From Saccharothrix sp. NRRL B-16314 (GTDB lineage: Bacteria > Actinomycetota > Actinomycetes > Mycobacteriales > Pseudonocardiaceae): a DNA stretch of 64,000 nucleotides. The DNA lies in the NCBI RefSeq assembly GCF_000716595.1, contig NZ_JNXC01000001.1, positions 930,001 through 994,000 on the forward strand, written 5' to 3'. Within the stretch, counting starts at the first letter, position 1, and every line of letters starts with the position of its first letter. A model generated the notes under the pieces. The model saw only the letters and a list, made by a program, of their open reading frames with translations. It did no database searches and was not told where the DNA came from. The position numbers and the translations under genes are program-made. Positions 44,607 through 55,439 of this stretch are shown here, one piece after another.

Positions 44607-45434
44607 GTGCTGACCGTCTCCACGATCAACGTCAACGGGCTGCGTGCCGCCGCCAAAAAGGGCTACCTGGAATGGCTCGCCGCGACCGCGGCGGACGTCG
44701 TGTGCCTCCAGGAGGTGCGGGCCGAGCCGGGGCAGTTGACCGAGGAGGTGCGGTCGCCGGCGGGGTGGCACGTGGCGCACGCGCACTCGTCGGAGGCGAA
44801 GGGGCGCAACGGGGTCGCGGTGCTGACGCGGGTCGAGCCGGAGGCGGTGCGGATCGGGTTCGGGGTGCCGGAGTTCGAGCACTCGGGGCGGTACGTCGAG
44901 GTCGAGCTGGCGGACGTGGTGGTGGCGTCGCTCTACCTGCCCAGCGGTGACGTGGGGACGCCCCGGCAGGACGAGAAGGACCGGTTCATGGCCGCGTTCC
45001 TGCCGTACCTGGTGGAGCTGCGAGAGAAAGCCGCCGCGGACGGGCGCGAGGTGCTGGTGTGCGGCGACTGGAACATCGCGCACCGGGCCGAGGACCTGAA
45101 GGCGTGGAAGACGAACCAGAAGTCGTCCGGGTTCCTGCCGTCGGAGCGGGCGTGGATGGACCGGGTGTTCGGTGAGGCGCGGTACGTCGACGTGGTGCGC
45201 TCCCTGCACCCCGACGTGGCCGGGCCGTACACGTGGTGGTCGTACCGGGGCAAGGCGTTCGACAACGACTCGGGCTGGCGCATCGACCTCCACGTCGCGA
45301 CCGACGCCCTGGCCCGGACCGCCCGGACCGCAGTGGTCGAGCGGGCCGCCACCTACGCGGAGCGCTGGTCGGACCACGCGCCGGTCACGGTGGGTTTCGA
45401 CTGGCCCAGGGCCGAGGATCAGGCACAATCGTGA
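44607..45434 (+). CDS. xthA: Exodeoxyribonuclease III
   Basis: This is a 275-aa, Mg-dependent AP endonuclease/3'-5' exonuclease of the EEP family for base excision repair. Motifs are STINVNGLRAAAKKG, VVCLQEVRAE (metal Glu), SLYLPSGD, VCGDWNIAH (catalytic Asp/Asn), and the C-terminal IDLHVAT and RWSDHAPVTV (catalytic Asp-His). The C-terminal tail GFDWPRAEDQAQS differs from that encoded by a second copy of the 3' end 844 bp downstream, suggesting that the present tail was altered by insertion. The start is GTG 44607. Confidence 0.95.
   Translation: MLTVSTINVNGLRAAAKKGYLEWLAATAADVVCLQEVRAEPGQLTEEVRSPAGWHVAHAHSSEAKGRNGVAVLTRVEPEAVRIGFGVPEFEHSGRYVEVELADVVVASLYLPSGDVGTPRQDEKDRFMAAFLPYLVELREKAAADGREVLVCGDWNIAHRAEDLKAWKTNQKSSGFLPSERAWMDRVFGEARYVDVVRSLHPDVAGPYTWWSYRGKAFDNDSGWRIDLHVATDALARTARTAVVERAATYAERWSDHAPVTVGFDWPRAEDQAQS
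45279..45391 (+). repeat. Direct repeat copy 1, within the 3' end of xthA
   Basis: This 113-bp segment is repeated at 46123-46235 with a single mismatch (CACGCG versus CATGCG). It encodes RIDLHVATDALARTARTA through HAPVTV of xthA. The two copies bracket the MntA/HepT module. A shorter match TTCGACAACG lies 21 bp upstream in both. Confidence 0.95.
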
Positions 45435-45450
45435 GCGGGAGGTGACCTCC

Positions 45451-45759
45451 GTGCACGAGATCATCACGGCCAGGTTGTCCGAGGTCGAGGACCTGTGCCG
45501 CGCGTTGGGCGTTCGCCGGCTCGATGTGTTCGGGTCCGCTGTCGGTGACTCGTTCGACGTGGTGTCCAGCGACGTGGACGTCCTCGTGGAGTTCGACGCC
45601 GGTCCGGGCTTCGACTACTTCGGCAGCTACTTCGCCTTGAAGGAAGGGCTGGAGCGGATCTTTGACCGCCCGGTCGATCTCGTGAGCGGTTCCAGCATCC
45701 GCAACCCCTACTTCCGGCAGCGCGTGATGGAGACCCGGGAACAGCTGTATGCGGCCTGA
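45451..45759 (+). CDS. mntA: MntA-like nucleotidyltransferase antitoxin
   Basis: This is a 102-aa minimal nucleotidyltransferase. The active site is FGSAVGDSFDVVSSDVDVLV, with GS at 28-29 and the Asp pair at 41 and 43. In known MntA/HepT systems the MNT protein AMPylates a tyrosine in the RX4HXY motif of HepT and so neutralises it. The usual Arg after the GS motif is Asp here (GSAVGDS). GTG 45451 has GGGAGG 8 nt upstream; the ribosome-binding site lies in the 13-bp palindrome GGAGGTGACCTCC. hepT overlaps by 11 nt. Confidence 0.88.
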   Translation: MHEIITARLSEVEDLCRALGVRRLDVFGSAVGDSFDVVSSDVDVLVEFDAGPGFDYFGSYFALKEGLERIFDRPVDLVSGSSIRNPYFRQRVMETREQLYAA

Positions 45760-46096
45760 CCCTCGTGCCTACCTCTGGGACGCGTTGCACGCCGTCGAGC
45801 TGCTGAGCCAGTTCAGTGCGGGCAAGTCGTTCACGGATTACGAGGCGGACGCCATGCTGAGGTCGGCGGTCGAGCGGCAGTTCGAGATCATCGGTGAAGC
45901 ACTGAACCAGCTTCGCAAGGTTGACGCCGAACTCGCGGCGGCCATCCCGGATGTCAACCGGATCGTCGCGTTCCGCAACATCCTGATCCACGGTTACGCT
46001 TCGGTCGACGACGCTTTGGTGTGGCAGACGCTCATCGACAAGGTGCCCGCGTTGGACCAGGTGCTTCGCCGACTGCTCGATCAGGCGGGCGACTGA
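45749..46096 (+). CDS. hepT: HepT-like HEPN ribonuclease toxin
   Basis: This is a 115-aa, all-helical HEPN (DUF86) protein. The catalytic RX4HXY motif is RNILIHGY (Arg76, His81, Tyr83). The segment RQFEIIGEALNQL is also family-typical. It is expected to be an RNase that dimerises and is silenced by adenylylation from MntA. The gene overlaps mntA, forming a standard two-gene operon. It ends 26 nt before the second copy of the xthA 3' end. Confidence 0.9.
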   Translation: MRPDPRAYLWDALHAVELLSQFSAGKSFTDYEADAMLRSAVERQFEIIGEALNQLRKVDAELAAAIPDVNRIVAFRNILIHGYASVDDALVWQTLIDKVPALDQVLRRLLDQAGD

Positions 46097-46100
46097 TGAA

Positions 46101-46251
46101 TTCGACAACGCGCATCCGCCGACGCATCGACCTCCACGTCGCGACCGACGCCCTGGCCCGGACCGCCCGGACCGCAGTGGTCGAGCGGGCCGCCACCTAC
46201 GCGGAGCGCTGGTCGGACCATGCGCCGGTCACGGTCGTCTACGGCGGCTGA
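46101..46251 (+). pseudogene. Duplicated 3' end of xthA (remnant)
   Basis: This stretch repeats the xthA 3' end. 46123-46235 is 112/113 identical to 45279-45391, and the frame then closes as VTVVYGG and stop. That ending looks like a normal ExoIII C-terminus, so this may be the original gene end, displaced by the MntA/HepT insertion. It has no start of its own. The remaining sequence to 46409 (about 160 bp) holds no gene; it is the leader of the metallophosphoesterase. Confidence 0.85.
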
Positions 46252-46409
46252 CGGCGGCTGAAGGTTGCGACCGAAGGCGTTGCCGTGCCGCGGAACCGAT
46301 CCACCCGACGATCGACTTCGCTCGTTCGGCCCCACTTCACCCCGACTTCGTGACCCGACCTCCGGTTCGTGAGAACTTTTCACGACAACCGAGACGTGGG
46401 GAGCGGTCG

Positions 46410-48095
46410 ATGGGGATCAGCCGGCGGCGTTTCTTCCAGGCGACGGGTGCGGCCGGGGCGGTGCTGCTGTGGGGTGGGCCCGCTTGGGCGGCCACCACCG
46501 GCACCACCGTGGACGCGGCGGCCACGGCGGTCGGCGCGGCCGGGTACCGGCGGCTCCAGGCGGGACCGGGGTGGCCGTTGGTGGTCCGGCCCGACCTGGC
46601 CGCGCCGGACGCCGGGCGTGCCGACCGGCGCACGTCGCTCGCCTGCTTCGTCCAGTTCACCGACATGCACATGGTCGACGCGCAGAGCCCGGCCCGCTTC
46701 GAGTACACCCACCCGCTGCTCGGCTCCGGCGCCTTCCGCGCGCACGAAACCCTCGCCCAGCACACGTCTACCGCCCTCGTCCAACGGGTCAACGCCATCC
46801 GCACCGGCCCGTTCACCGGCCGTCCGATCGACTTCATGATGACCACGGGCGACAACACCGACAACCACGAACTGGTCGAGCTGGACTGGTTCCTCACCGT
46901 CCTCAACGGCGGCCGGATCACCGCCAACACCGGCGACCCGACCCGGTACGAAGGCGTGCAGGACTCCGGCGTGAAGGCCTACTGGAACCCGCACTCCACC
47001 CAGCCGGACGACTACAAGGCCGCCGGTTTCCCGCACGTCCCCGGCCTGCTCGACGCCGCGCTCCGCCCGTTCGACAGCCCCGGCCTGCGCATCCCCTGGT
47101 ACTGCACGTTCGGCAACCACGACGACAGCGTGGTCGGCTCCCTGCCCGACGGCATCCCGCCGATCGACGCCCTCTACACCTCGAACCGCAAGATCATGGG
47201 CTTCGGCGACACCCAGGTCCAGCGCCTCGTCCGCGCCATGACCGACCCCGCGCACGTGCTGGACGCCGCGCAGGTCCTCGCCGAGGGCGGGCTGGTCCGC
47301 ACCGTCACCCCGGACGCGCGCCGCCGGCCGTTCACCACCGCCGAGTTCGTCCAGGCCCACCTCGACCCGCGCAACACCGGCCCCGGCCCGCACGGCCACG
47401 GCTTCACCCCGGACAACGCGGACGGCGTCGACGTCTTCTACACGTTCCGCATCGCACCCGGCGTCACCGGCGTCAGCCTCGACACCACGACGACCGCCGG
47501 CTTCGCGGACGGCTCGATCGGCCTGCACCAGTACCTCTGGCTGGAGCGGACCCTCAAGCGCAACAGCTCCCGCTACTACGACGTGTTCGGCTTCCGCCAC
47601 CGCCAGGACGTCACCGACGAGCTGTTCATCCTCTTCAGCCACCACACCAGCTGGACCATGGGCAACGTCCTCCCGGACCGCCGCCGCCCGCTCGACCCCC
47701 GCCTGGACGGCGACGCGCTGGTCACCCTCCTCGGCCGCTTCCCGAACGTCGTCGCCTGGGTCAACGGCCACACCCACGAGAACCGGATCGTCCCGCACGG
47801 CACCGGCGACCGGGCGTTCTGGGAGATCAACACCGCCGCGCACGTCGACCACCCGCAGCACGCCCGGATCATCGAGCTCGTGGACAACGGCGACGGCACG
47901 CTGTCCCTGTTCACCACGCTGGTCGAGGGCGACGCCCCCTACCAGGCCGACTACGACGACTTCTCCCCGCGCGGCCTCGCCTCGCTGGGGCGGGAGTTCG
48001 CGTTCAACGACCTGCACGCCAACCCGGCCGCGGTGGGCGCGGTGACCGATCGCAACACCGAACTGGTCGTCGCGGGGACGGCTCCGGTCCGCTGA
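46410..48095 (+). CDS. Tat-exported metallophosphoesterase (TIGR03767-like)
   Basis: This is a 561-aa protein with a Tat signal ([17 protein letters not shown], cleavage after AWA). The metallophosphoesterase core shows [11 protein letters not shown] (DxH), [25 protein letters not shown] and NGHTHEN, the five metal-binding blocks. It matches the actinobacterial TIGR03767 group, whose substrate is unknown. The Tat signal means it folds with its metals before export. The ATG follows GGGGAG. Confidence 0.9.
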   Translation: MGISRRRFFQATGAAGAVLLWGGPAWAATTGTTVDAAATAVGAAGYRRLQAGPGWPLVVRPDLAAPDAGRADRRTSLACFVQFTDMHMVDAQSPARFEYTHPLLGSGAFRAHETLAQHTSTALVQRVNAIRTGPFTGRPIDFMMTTGDNTDNHELVELDWFLTVLNGGRITANTGDPTRYEGVQDSGVKAYWNPHSTQPDDYKAAGFPHVPGLLDAALRPFDSPGLRIPWYCTFGNHDDSVVGSLPDGIPPIDALYTSNRKIMGFGDTQVQRLVRAMTDPAHVLDAAQVLAEGGLVRTVTPDARRRPFTTAEFVQAHLDPRNTGPGPHGHGFTPDNADGVDVFYTFRIAPGVTGVSLDTTTTAGFADGSIGLHQYLWLERTLKRNSSRYYDVFGFRHRQDVTDELFILFSHHTSWTMGNVLPDRRRPLDPRLDGDALVTLLGRFPNVVAWVNGHTHENRIVPHGTGDRAFWEINTAAHVDHPQHARIIELVDNGDGTLSLFTTLVEGDAPYQADYDDFSPRGLASLGREFAFNDLHANPAAVGAVTDRNTELVVAGTAPVR

Positions 48096-48180
48096 CGCGC
48101 CCCCGGTGGGCCGGAAGATCCGCAGTGCCGGAGGTCACTCCGGCGGTGAACAGGAATTTCCGCCACCTAAGGTCGTTGAC

Positions 48181-50700
48181 GTGGCCGTGGACATCTCGAT
48201 CACCCTGCCGGACCCGACGCCGAGCCCGTCGGCGATGCGACGCGCGTTGCGCCGTGCCGCCGACGGCGCCGTGCTGGACGTCACCGAGGCCGCCGTGCTG
48301 CTGCACGCCCGCGGTGACGACCTGGACGCGCTGCTGGAGGCCGCGGGCCGGGTGCGCGACGCCCACCTGCTCGCGGAGGGGCGGCCGGGTGTCGTCACCT
48401 ACAGCCGCAACGCGTTCATCCCGCTGACCCGCCTGTGCCGGGACCGCTGCCACTACTGCACGTTCGCGACCGTCCCGCACCGGCTGCCCGCCGCGTTCCT
48501 GGAGCGGGACGAGGTGCTGGACATCGCCCGTCGCGCCGCCGCCCAGGGCTGCAAGGAAGCCCTCTTCACGCTGGGCGACCGGCCGGAGGACCGCTGGCCG
48601 CAGGCGCGCGAGTGGCTGGAGGCGCGGGGCTACGAGTCGACCCTCGACTACGTGCGGGCCTGCGCGATCGCCGTGCTGGAGGAGACCGGCCTGCTGCCGC
48701 ACCTCAACCCCGGCGTGCTCGGCTGGGAGGAGTTCCAGCGGCTGCGGCCGGTCGCGGCCAGCATGGGGATGATGCTGGAGACGACCGCCGAGAGGCTGTG
48801 GTCCGAGCCGGGCGGCGCGCACTACGGCAGCCCGGACAAGGAACCGGCGGTCCGGTTGCGGGTGCTCACCGACGCGGGACGGGTGAACGTGCCGTTCACG
48901 ACCGGCATCCTGATCGGCATCGGCGAGACGATCACCGAGCGGGCCGAGTCGCTGCTGGCCATGCGCGGTGTCGCCCGCCAGTACGGGCACATCCAGGAAG
49001 TGATCATCCAGAACTTCCGGGCCAAGCCGGACACCGCGATGCGCGGCATGCCGGACGCCGACCTGCACGAGCTGGCCGCCACGATCGCGGTGGCGCGGCT
49101 GGTCATGCCGTCGTCCACGAGCGTGCAGGCGCCGCCGAACCTGGTCGGCGGCGAGTTCGGCCTGATGCTGCGCGCGGGCGTCGACGACTGGGGCGGCGTG
49201 TCGCCGGTGACGCCGGACCACGTGAACCCCGAACGCCCGTGGCCGCAGGTGGACGCGCTCGCCGCGCACACCCGTGAAGCCGGGTTCGACCTGCGGGAAC
49301 GCCTCGCCGTCTACCCGCGCTACGTGAACGCGACCGCCGGGCAGTGGATCGACACCCGGCTCACCGCGCACGTCTCCGCGCTGGCGGGGCAGGACGGGCT
49401 GGCCGATCCGGGCGCACCGGTCGTCGGCCGCGAGTGGCAGGAGCCGGACGGCGGGCTCGACACGTACGGCCGGGCCGACCTGAACACCGCGATCGACACC
49501 GAAGGCCGCACCGAGGACCGCCGCGGCGACTTCGACAGCGTCTACGGCGACTGGGCGTCGCTGACCGTCCCCAAGGCCGTCGAGCGGCTGCCCGAGGACG
49601 CGGCCCGCGCGCTCAAGCTCGCCGAGACCGATCCGGGGAAGATCCTGGACGACACGGACGCGGCCATGGCGCTGCTGACCGCGGACGGCGCCGCGCTGGA
49701 GACCATGACCAGGCTCGCCGACGAGCTGCGCGCCGAAGTGGTCGGCGACGACGTCACCTACGTGGTCAACCGCAACATCAACTTCTCGAACGTCTGCTAC
49801 GTCGGCTGCCGGTTCTGCGCGTTCGCCCAGCGCGAGCGGGACGCGGACGCGTTCCGGCTGTCCGTGGCCGAGGTCGCGGACCGCGCGCAGGAGGCGTGGG
49901 ACGCGGGCGCCACCGAGGTCTGCATGCAGGGCGGCATCGACCCGAAGCTGCCGGTCACCTACTACGCCGACGTCGTGCGCGGGATCAAGGCGCGCGTCCC
50001 CGGCATGCACGTCCACGCGTTCAGCCCGATGGAGATCGTCAGCGCGGCGGCCAAGGCGGGCGTGAGCGTGCGCGAGTGGCTGACCGAGCTGCGCGACGCG
50101 GGCCTGGACACCATCCCCGGCACCGCCGCCGAGATCCTGGACGACGACGTCCGCTGGGTGCTGACCAAGGGCAAGCTGCCCACGGCGACGTGGCTCGAAG
50201 TCGTCGCCACCGCGCACGAGGTGGGCATCCGCTCGTCGTCCACGATGATGTACGGCCACGTCGACCACCCCGGCCACTGGCTCGGCCACTTCCGGACGCT
50301 GGCGGCCCTCCAGGACCGGACGGGCGGGCTGACCGAGTTCGTCGGGCTGCCGTTCGTGCACCGCAACGCGCCGATCTACCTGGCGGGCGTGGCCCGTCCC
50401 GGCCCCACGCGGCGGGACAACCGGGCCGTGCACGCGTTCGCCCGGCTCGCCCTGCACGGGCGGATCGACAACGTCCAGTGCTCGTGGGTCAAGCTCGGCG
50501 ACGAGGGCACCGCCGAAGTGCTCCGCGGCGGCGCCAACGACCTGGGCGGGACGCTCATGGAGGAGACCATCAGCCGGATGGCGGGCTCCGAGCACGGCTC
50601 CGCGCGGACCGCCGTCGAGCTGCGCGCGACCGCGGCGCTGGCCGGTCGGCCGGCCAGGCAGCGCACTACGACATATGGCCGAGTCGACCCCGTCGGATAG
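48181..50700 (+). CDS. fbiC: FO synthase FbiC (F420 biosynthesis)
   Basis: This is an 839-aa fusion of CofG and CofH, two radical SAM enzymes that make the deazaflavin FO from tyrosine and 5-amino-6-ribitylamino-uracil. The N-terminal cluster motif is CRDRCHYC (Cys86, 90, 93) and the second is CYVGCRFC (Cys539, 543, 546), both Cx3Cx2C. The length is normal for FbiC. GTG 48181 is chosen, with TAAGG upstream; GTG 48187 is also possible. F420 supports many actinobacterial reductases. Confidence 0.97.
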   Translation: MAVDISITLPDPTPSPSAMRRALRRAADGAVLDVTEAAVLLHARGDDLDALLEAAGRVRDAHLLAEGRPGVVTYSRNAFIPLTRLCRDRCHYCTFATVPHRLPAAFLERDEVLDIARRAAAQGCKEALFTLGDRPEDRWPQAREWLEARGYESTLDYVRACAIAVLEETGLLPHLNPGVLGWEEFQRLRPVAASMGMMLETTAERLWSEPGGAHYGSPDKEPAVRLRVLTDAGRVNVPFTTGILIGIGETITERAESLLAMRGVARQYGHIQEVIIQNFRAKPDTAMRGMPDADLHELAATIAVARLVMPSSTSVQAPPNLVGGEFGLMLRAGVDDWGGVSPVTPDHVNPERPWPQVDALAAHTREAGFDLRERLAVYPRYVNATAGQWIDTRLTAHVSALAGQDGLADPGAPVVGREWQEPDGGLDTYGRADLNTAIDTEGRTEDRRGDFDSVYGDWASLTVPKAVERLPEDAARALKLAETDPGKILDDTDAAMALLTADGAALETMTRLADELRAEVVGDDVTYVVNRNINFSNVCYVGCRFCAFAQRERDADAFRLSVAEVADRAQEAWDAGATEVCMQGGIDPKLPVTYYADVVRGIKARVPGMHVHAFSPMEIVSAAAKAGVSVREWLTELRDAGLDTIPGTAAEILDDDVRWVLTKGKLPTATWLEVVATAHEVGIRSSSTMMYGHVDHPGHWLGHFRTLAALQDRTGGLTEFVGLPFVHRNAPIYLAGVARPGPTRRDNRAVHAFARLALHGRIDNVQCSWVKLGDEGTAEVLRGGANDLGGTLMEETISRMAGSEHGSARTAVELRATAALAGRPARQRTTTYGRVDPVG

Positions 50701-50861
50701 GCCCCTGGGGGGAACCGCGCGAGTGGCGGTGGTTACTCTGCCGCCGGTCGCGTTTACCTGAACCGAACACCCCAGCCCCACAGCTTCGGTAGGTTCGCGG
50801 CCGTCCGTCAACAAGGTTCACCCCATGGTGGGTGACACGGTGTTGGTGAGGAGGCTGGGCA

Positions 50862-52245
<1,384 letters not shown>

Positions 52246-52247
52246 TC

Positions 52248-52263
52248 CCCGCCGACTGGCGGG
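52248..52263 (+). terminator. Short hairpin after trpS
   Basis: CCCGCC and GGCGGG pair around GACT, 2 bp after the trpS stop. The stem is only 6 bp, and the next gene starts 28 bp later, so it may attenuate rather than fully terminate. Confidence 0.4.
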
Positions 52264-52291
52264 TGATCACCGCGCGGACTAGCGTTTTCGT

Positions 52292-53308
52292 GTGGCGGAA
52301 GAGGCTGGGACGAAGGACGCGTCGAAGCTCGACCGGCTGCGCGAGCGGCGTCCGTGGGTCGACCACCTGCTCCGCGGCGCGGAGCGGTACAGCAAGCAGT
52401 ACGGGGCGCACTACGCGGCGGCCGTGACGTACTTCAGCGTGCTGTCGCTGGTGCCCATGCTGATGATCGGGTTCGCCGTCGCCGGTTTCGTGCTGGCCTC
52501 GCAGCCCCAGTTGCTGGACGAGCTGAAGGCGGGCATCGCCGAAGCGGTGCCCGGAGCGCTCGGCGCCACCATCAACGACGTGGTCGAGCAGGCGATCGAG
52601 TCCAAGGGCACGGTGGGCGTGCTGGGCCTGCTGACCGCCGCCTACTCCGGCCTCGGCTGGATGAGCAACCTGCGGGACGCGCTGACCGCGCAGTGGGGCC
52701 ACGCGAAGGCCGACCTGCCGATCATCAAGACGGCGCTCAAGGACCTCCTGGCGCTGGTCACCCTGGGGCTCGCGCTGGTGGTGTCGTTCGGCCTGACGGC
52801 GCTCGGCACCGGGTTCGCCGAGCTGGTGCTGCGGTGGGTCGGTCTGGACGGCGTGTGGTGGGCCGAGGCGCTGCTGAAGGTCGGCACGATCGTGCTCGCG
52901 CTGGCCGCGAACTGGCTGGTGTTCCTGTGGGTGCTGGCCAAGCTGCCCCGTGAGCCGGTGGGGTGGCGCAGCGCGGTCAAGGGCGCGTTGGCGGCGGCCG
53001 TCGGGTTCGAGGTCCTGAAGCAGGTCGCCACGATCTACCTGACCAGCGTGACCACGTCGCCGGCGGGCGCGGCGTTCGGCCCGATCATCGGTGTGCTGGT
53101 GTTCGCGAACCTGGTGGCCCAGTTCCTGCTGTTCATCACGGCGTGGACGGCCACGGCGCGGGAGAACCTGCCGCGCGACGTGCCGCCCGCGCCGCCGCCC
53201 GCCGTGATCCGGCCGGTGGTGGAGGTGCGGTCCGGGCCCAGCCCCCGCGCCGCCGCCGGTCTGGTCGGCGCGGGGCTGCTGCTGGGCGCGCTGTTCCGCC
53301 GTCGCTGA
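52292..53308 (+). CDS. YihY/BrkB family inner membrane protein
   Basis: This is a 338-aa protein with six predicted helices. The family opening is RYSKQYGAHYAAAVTYFSVLSLVPM. Later come VGVLGLLTAAYSGLGWMSNL and a final helix pair with AAFGPIIGVLVFANLVAQFLLF. The C-terminal tail is Pro/Arg-rich and ends with a further hydrophobic stretch. The cellular role of YihY proteins is unknown; 'ribonuclease BN' is an old misname. The start is GTG. Confidence 0.9.
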   Translation: MAEEAGTKDASKLDRLRERRPWVDHLLRGAERYSKQYGAHYAAAVTYFSVLSLVPMLMIGFAVAGFVLASQPQLLDELKAGIAEAVPGALGATINDVVEQAIESKGTVGVLGLLTAAYSGLGWMSNLRDALTAQWGHAKADLPIIKTALKDLLALVTLGLALVVSFGLTALGTGFAELVLRWVGLDGVWWAEALLKVGTIVLALAANWLVFLWVLAKLPREPVGWRSAVKGALAAAVGFEVLKQVATIYLTSVTTSPAGAAFGPIIGVLVFANLVAQFLLFITAWTATARENLPRDVPPAPPPAVIRPVVEVRSGPSPRAAAGLVGAGLLLGALFRRR

Positions 53309-53316
53309 GCCGGGGC

Positions 53317-53664
53317 TCAGGTCCAGAAGACCGCGATGCCGGTGTTGACGACCACCAGGGCGGCGAGGGTCGGCGTGAGCCACGTGGCGGGCTTCGGCTT
53401 GCTCACGTTCATCGCTACCAGACCGGCGATGACCACCAGGACCAGCAGTTTCACGCCGATCTTGGCGTGGTCGTACTCCTGGTCGGTCAGCGGGGCCAAC
53501 CCGACCAGCGCCACGCCGGTCAGCAGCTGGAGCGCGGCGGCGTGCAGCCAGCCCTTGTTCAGCGGCGCGTCCGCGCCGGCACGGCGCTGGACGAAGAACA
53601 TGGCGACGAGCATGCCCATGCCGAGCAGGTGCAGGAACAGCAGCAGCAGACGCACGAACTCCAC
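53317..53664 (-). CDS. Four-helix membrane protein of unknown function
   Basis: This 115-aa protein has helices at about 5-25, 43-60, 68-86 and 97-113 (LLLLFLHLLGMGMLVAMFF, LQLLTGVALVGLAPL, KLLVLVVIAGLVAM, LAALVVVNTGIAVFW). The first helix carries His and paired Met, reminiscent of small haem or copper membrane proteins, but this is only a hint. It is followed in its operon order by nothing; the SCO4848 gene lies 24 nt upstream on the same strand. Confidence 0.8.
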   Translation of the reverse strand: MEFVRLLLLFLHLLGMGMLVAMFFVQRRAGADAPLNKGWLHAAALQLLTGVALVGLAPLTDQEYDHAKIGVKLLVLVVIAGLVAMNVSKPKPATWLTPTLAALVVVNTGIAVFWT

Positions 53665-53688
53665 GGTGGAGCCTCCAGGTGTGGTGGG

Positions 53689-53922
53689 TTACTCGGTGCT
53701 CTTCTTGGCGGCGCGCAGGCCGCGGACGCCCAACACGCCGATGACCGTGCCGAATGTGAGCGACGCGACAACGAGCACCAGGTGGACGGTGAAGAACGCG
53801 GTCGGGCCGCCGTCCCACGAGCGCGGGTCCTTCCAGATGTTGCGCAGGAAGGTCGGCCAGATCACCCAGGACCACACCCCGAAGGCAAGCAGGAACGCGG
53901 ACATGCCTCGGGAGAGCTTCAC
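53689..53922 (-). CDS. SCO4848 family membrane protein
   Basis: This is a 77-aa protein with two helices around the conserved WPTFLRNIWKDPRSWDGGP loop. It is typical of the SCO4848 family, whose function is unknown and which is found beside YihY and D,D-carboxypeptidase genes across actinobacteria, as here. The start is GTG. It is divergent from the carboxypeptidase across 60 bp. Confidence 0.88.
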   Translation of the reverse strand: MKLSRGMSAFLLAFGVWSWVIWPTFLRNIWKDPRSWDGGPTAFFTVHLVLVVASLTFGTVIGVLGVRGLRAAKKSTE

Positions 53923-53982
53923 CGGAGCAGTATCGGACGTGGCGGGTGCAGGTCACTCATCCGGGGTGGATAGCCTGGGCGC

Positions 53983-55296
53983 GTGCGTTCCTCCGCGTTC
54001 CGACGGCCTGTTGCCCTGGTCGTGGCTGCCTGCGCGCTGATGGCCACCGCGGTATTCGCGGCTGTGCCGGTCGCCGTAGCCCAGCCGGCCTGCGAGAACA
54101 AGGTGTCACCGCCTCCACCGGTGGACGCCTCAGAAGAGCCGGCTCCCGGCGAACAGCCGCCCCGGCCCCTCGAAGTGCCGGAGAGTCCGATCGGCGGCGA
54201 GAGGCTCGGTGAGTGCGGCCTGGTGCTGCCGCCGAACGCCCCCGCGCTGCCGGACGGCATCACGGCCAAGAGCTGGCTGCTGGCCGACCTCGACAGCGGC
54301 GCGGTGCTGGCCGGCCTCGACCCGCACGGCCGGCAGCGGCCCGCGTCGGTGATCAAGGTGCTGCTGGCGATGGTGGTGGCCAAGGAGCTGGCGCCGAACG
54401 CGACCGTGGCGGCGACGCCCGAGGACATCGCGCAGGAGTGCACCTGCGTCGGGCTGCGCAACGGCGCCGAGTACACCGTGGAGCAGATGCTCCAGGCGCT
54501 GGTGATGGCGTCCGGGAACGACGTGGCGCACGCCCTGGCCCGTCGCCTGGGCGGTGTGCCGTCGGCGATCCGCAAGATGAACGCGCTGGCCGCCGAGCTG
54601 GGCGCGCTGGACACGCGGGCGGTGACGCCGTCCGGGCTGGACGCGCCGGGCACGTCCACGTCGGCCTACGACGTGGCGCTGATCTTCCGCGAGGCGATGA
54701 AGTACCCGGACTTCGTCAAGGCCGTCGTGACGCAGCGGATCGACTTCCCCGCGGCCAACGGCAGCGGGACCGTGCCGATCGTCAACGACAACCGGCTGCT
54801 GACCACGTACCAGGGTGCGCTGGGCGGCAAGTCCGGGTTCACCGACGACGCGCAGCACACGTACGTGGGCGCGGCGGCGCGGAACGGGAAGCGGCTGGTG
54901 GTGGTGCTGCTGCGCGGGCAGCCGCAGCCCGTCCGGATCATCGACCAGGCGGCCCGGCTGCTGGACTACGGGTTCAGCCTGGAGACCGCCGCGTCGGCCA
55001 ACCCGGTCGGCCGGCTGGTCGAGGGCGCGCCGCAGGCGAAGAAGAAGACCACCGAGCCGCGGCCGACGCCGACCAGCGCGGGCGTCGGCGAGGTCGCCAA
55101 CACCGAGCCGGACGCCACCGCCCAGAAGGCGACGGCCATGCAGACGGCGTTCGGCAACGTCGGCGGCCCGATCACCGCCGTGGCCGGCCTGGGCCTCGTG
55201 CTCGCGTTCGTCATGTACCTGCGCAACCGCCGGGCCAAGGCCGCCCGAGCCGCCCGCGCCGCCCGCGCCGCCGCCACCAACCAGCCAAACACGTGA
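53983..55296 (+). CDS. D-alanyl-D-alanine carboxypeptidase (PBP5-like)
   Basis: This is a 437-aa peptidoglycan-trimming enzyme. The signal peptide ends near residue 33 (AVA-QPA). Active-site motifs are PASVIKV (Ser122, Lys125), SGN at 177-179 and KSG at 283-285, in the order of peptidase family S11. A Cys pair (Cys153, Cys155) lies between the motifs. A C-terminal transmembrane helix (GGPITAVAGLGLVLAFVMYL) followed by RNRRAK anchors it to the membrane, unlike the amphipathic helix of E. coli PBP5. The start is GTG. Confidence 0.95.
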   Translation: MRSSAFRRPVALVVAACALMATAVFAAVPVAVAQPACENKVSPPPPVDASEEPAPGEQPPRPLEVPESPIGGERLGECGLVLPPNAPALPDGITAKSWLLADLDSGAVLAGLDPHGRQRPASVIKVLLAMVVAKELAPNATVAATPEDIAQECTCVGLRNGAEYTVEQMLQALVMASGNDVAHALARRLGGVPSAIRKMNALAAELGALDTRAVTPSGLDAPGTSTSAYDVALIFREAMKYPDFVKAVVTQRIDFPAANGSGTVPIVNDNRLLTTYQGALGGKSGFTDDAQHTYVGAAARNGKRLVVVLLRGQPQPVRIIDQAARLLDYGFSLETAASANPVGRLVEGAPQAKKKTTEPRPTPTSAGVGEVANTEPDATAQKATAMQTAFGNVGGPITAVAGLGLVLAFVMYLRNRRAKAARAARAARAAATNQPNT

Positions 55297-55361
55297 GTCC
55301 TACGTTCAGGACAACCGTGTCCTACGTTCCGAACGCCTGAATTCAACGCTCAGAACGCGCA

Positions 55362-55393
55362 GAGGGCCCCCGAGCCGCAGCTCGGGGGCCCTC
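55362..55393. terminator. Bidirectional terminator between carboxypeptidase and sdhB
   Basis: GAGGGCCCCCGAGC and GCTCGGGGGCCCTC form a perfect 14-bp stem with a CGCA tetraloop, 65 bp after the carboxypeptidase stop and 47 bp after the sdhB stop. Confidence 0.9.
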
Positions 55394-55439
55394 GACGTCA
55401 GGTCCGGTCGACGTCGGATCGGGTCGACGTCAGGTCCGG
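55392..55439. repeat. 16-bp tandem repeat between the terminator and the sdhB stop
   Basis: Three consecutive 16-bp units: TCGACGTCAGGTCCGG, TCGACGTCGGATCGGG and TCGACGTCAGGTCCGG again. The array starts at the last bases of the hairpin and ends exactly at the sdhB stop codon. It is the third 16-bp array found at a convergent end in this window. Confidence 0.9.

Noticed and set aside
41553..45467. A 1304-codon leftward frame running over icd, xthA and the YdjM-like gene
   Set aside because: Only its last 269 codons (the YdjM-like protein) carry a recognisable protein. The rest is the antisense of icd, the SH3 gene and xthA, common in GC-rich DNA.
45435..46400. A classical integrative element at xthA
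   Set aside because: No integrase, recombinase or transposase is encoded between or beside the repeats. The duplicated segment is 113 bp and the insert holds only two genes.
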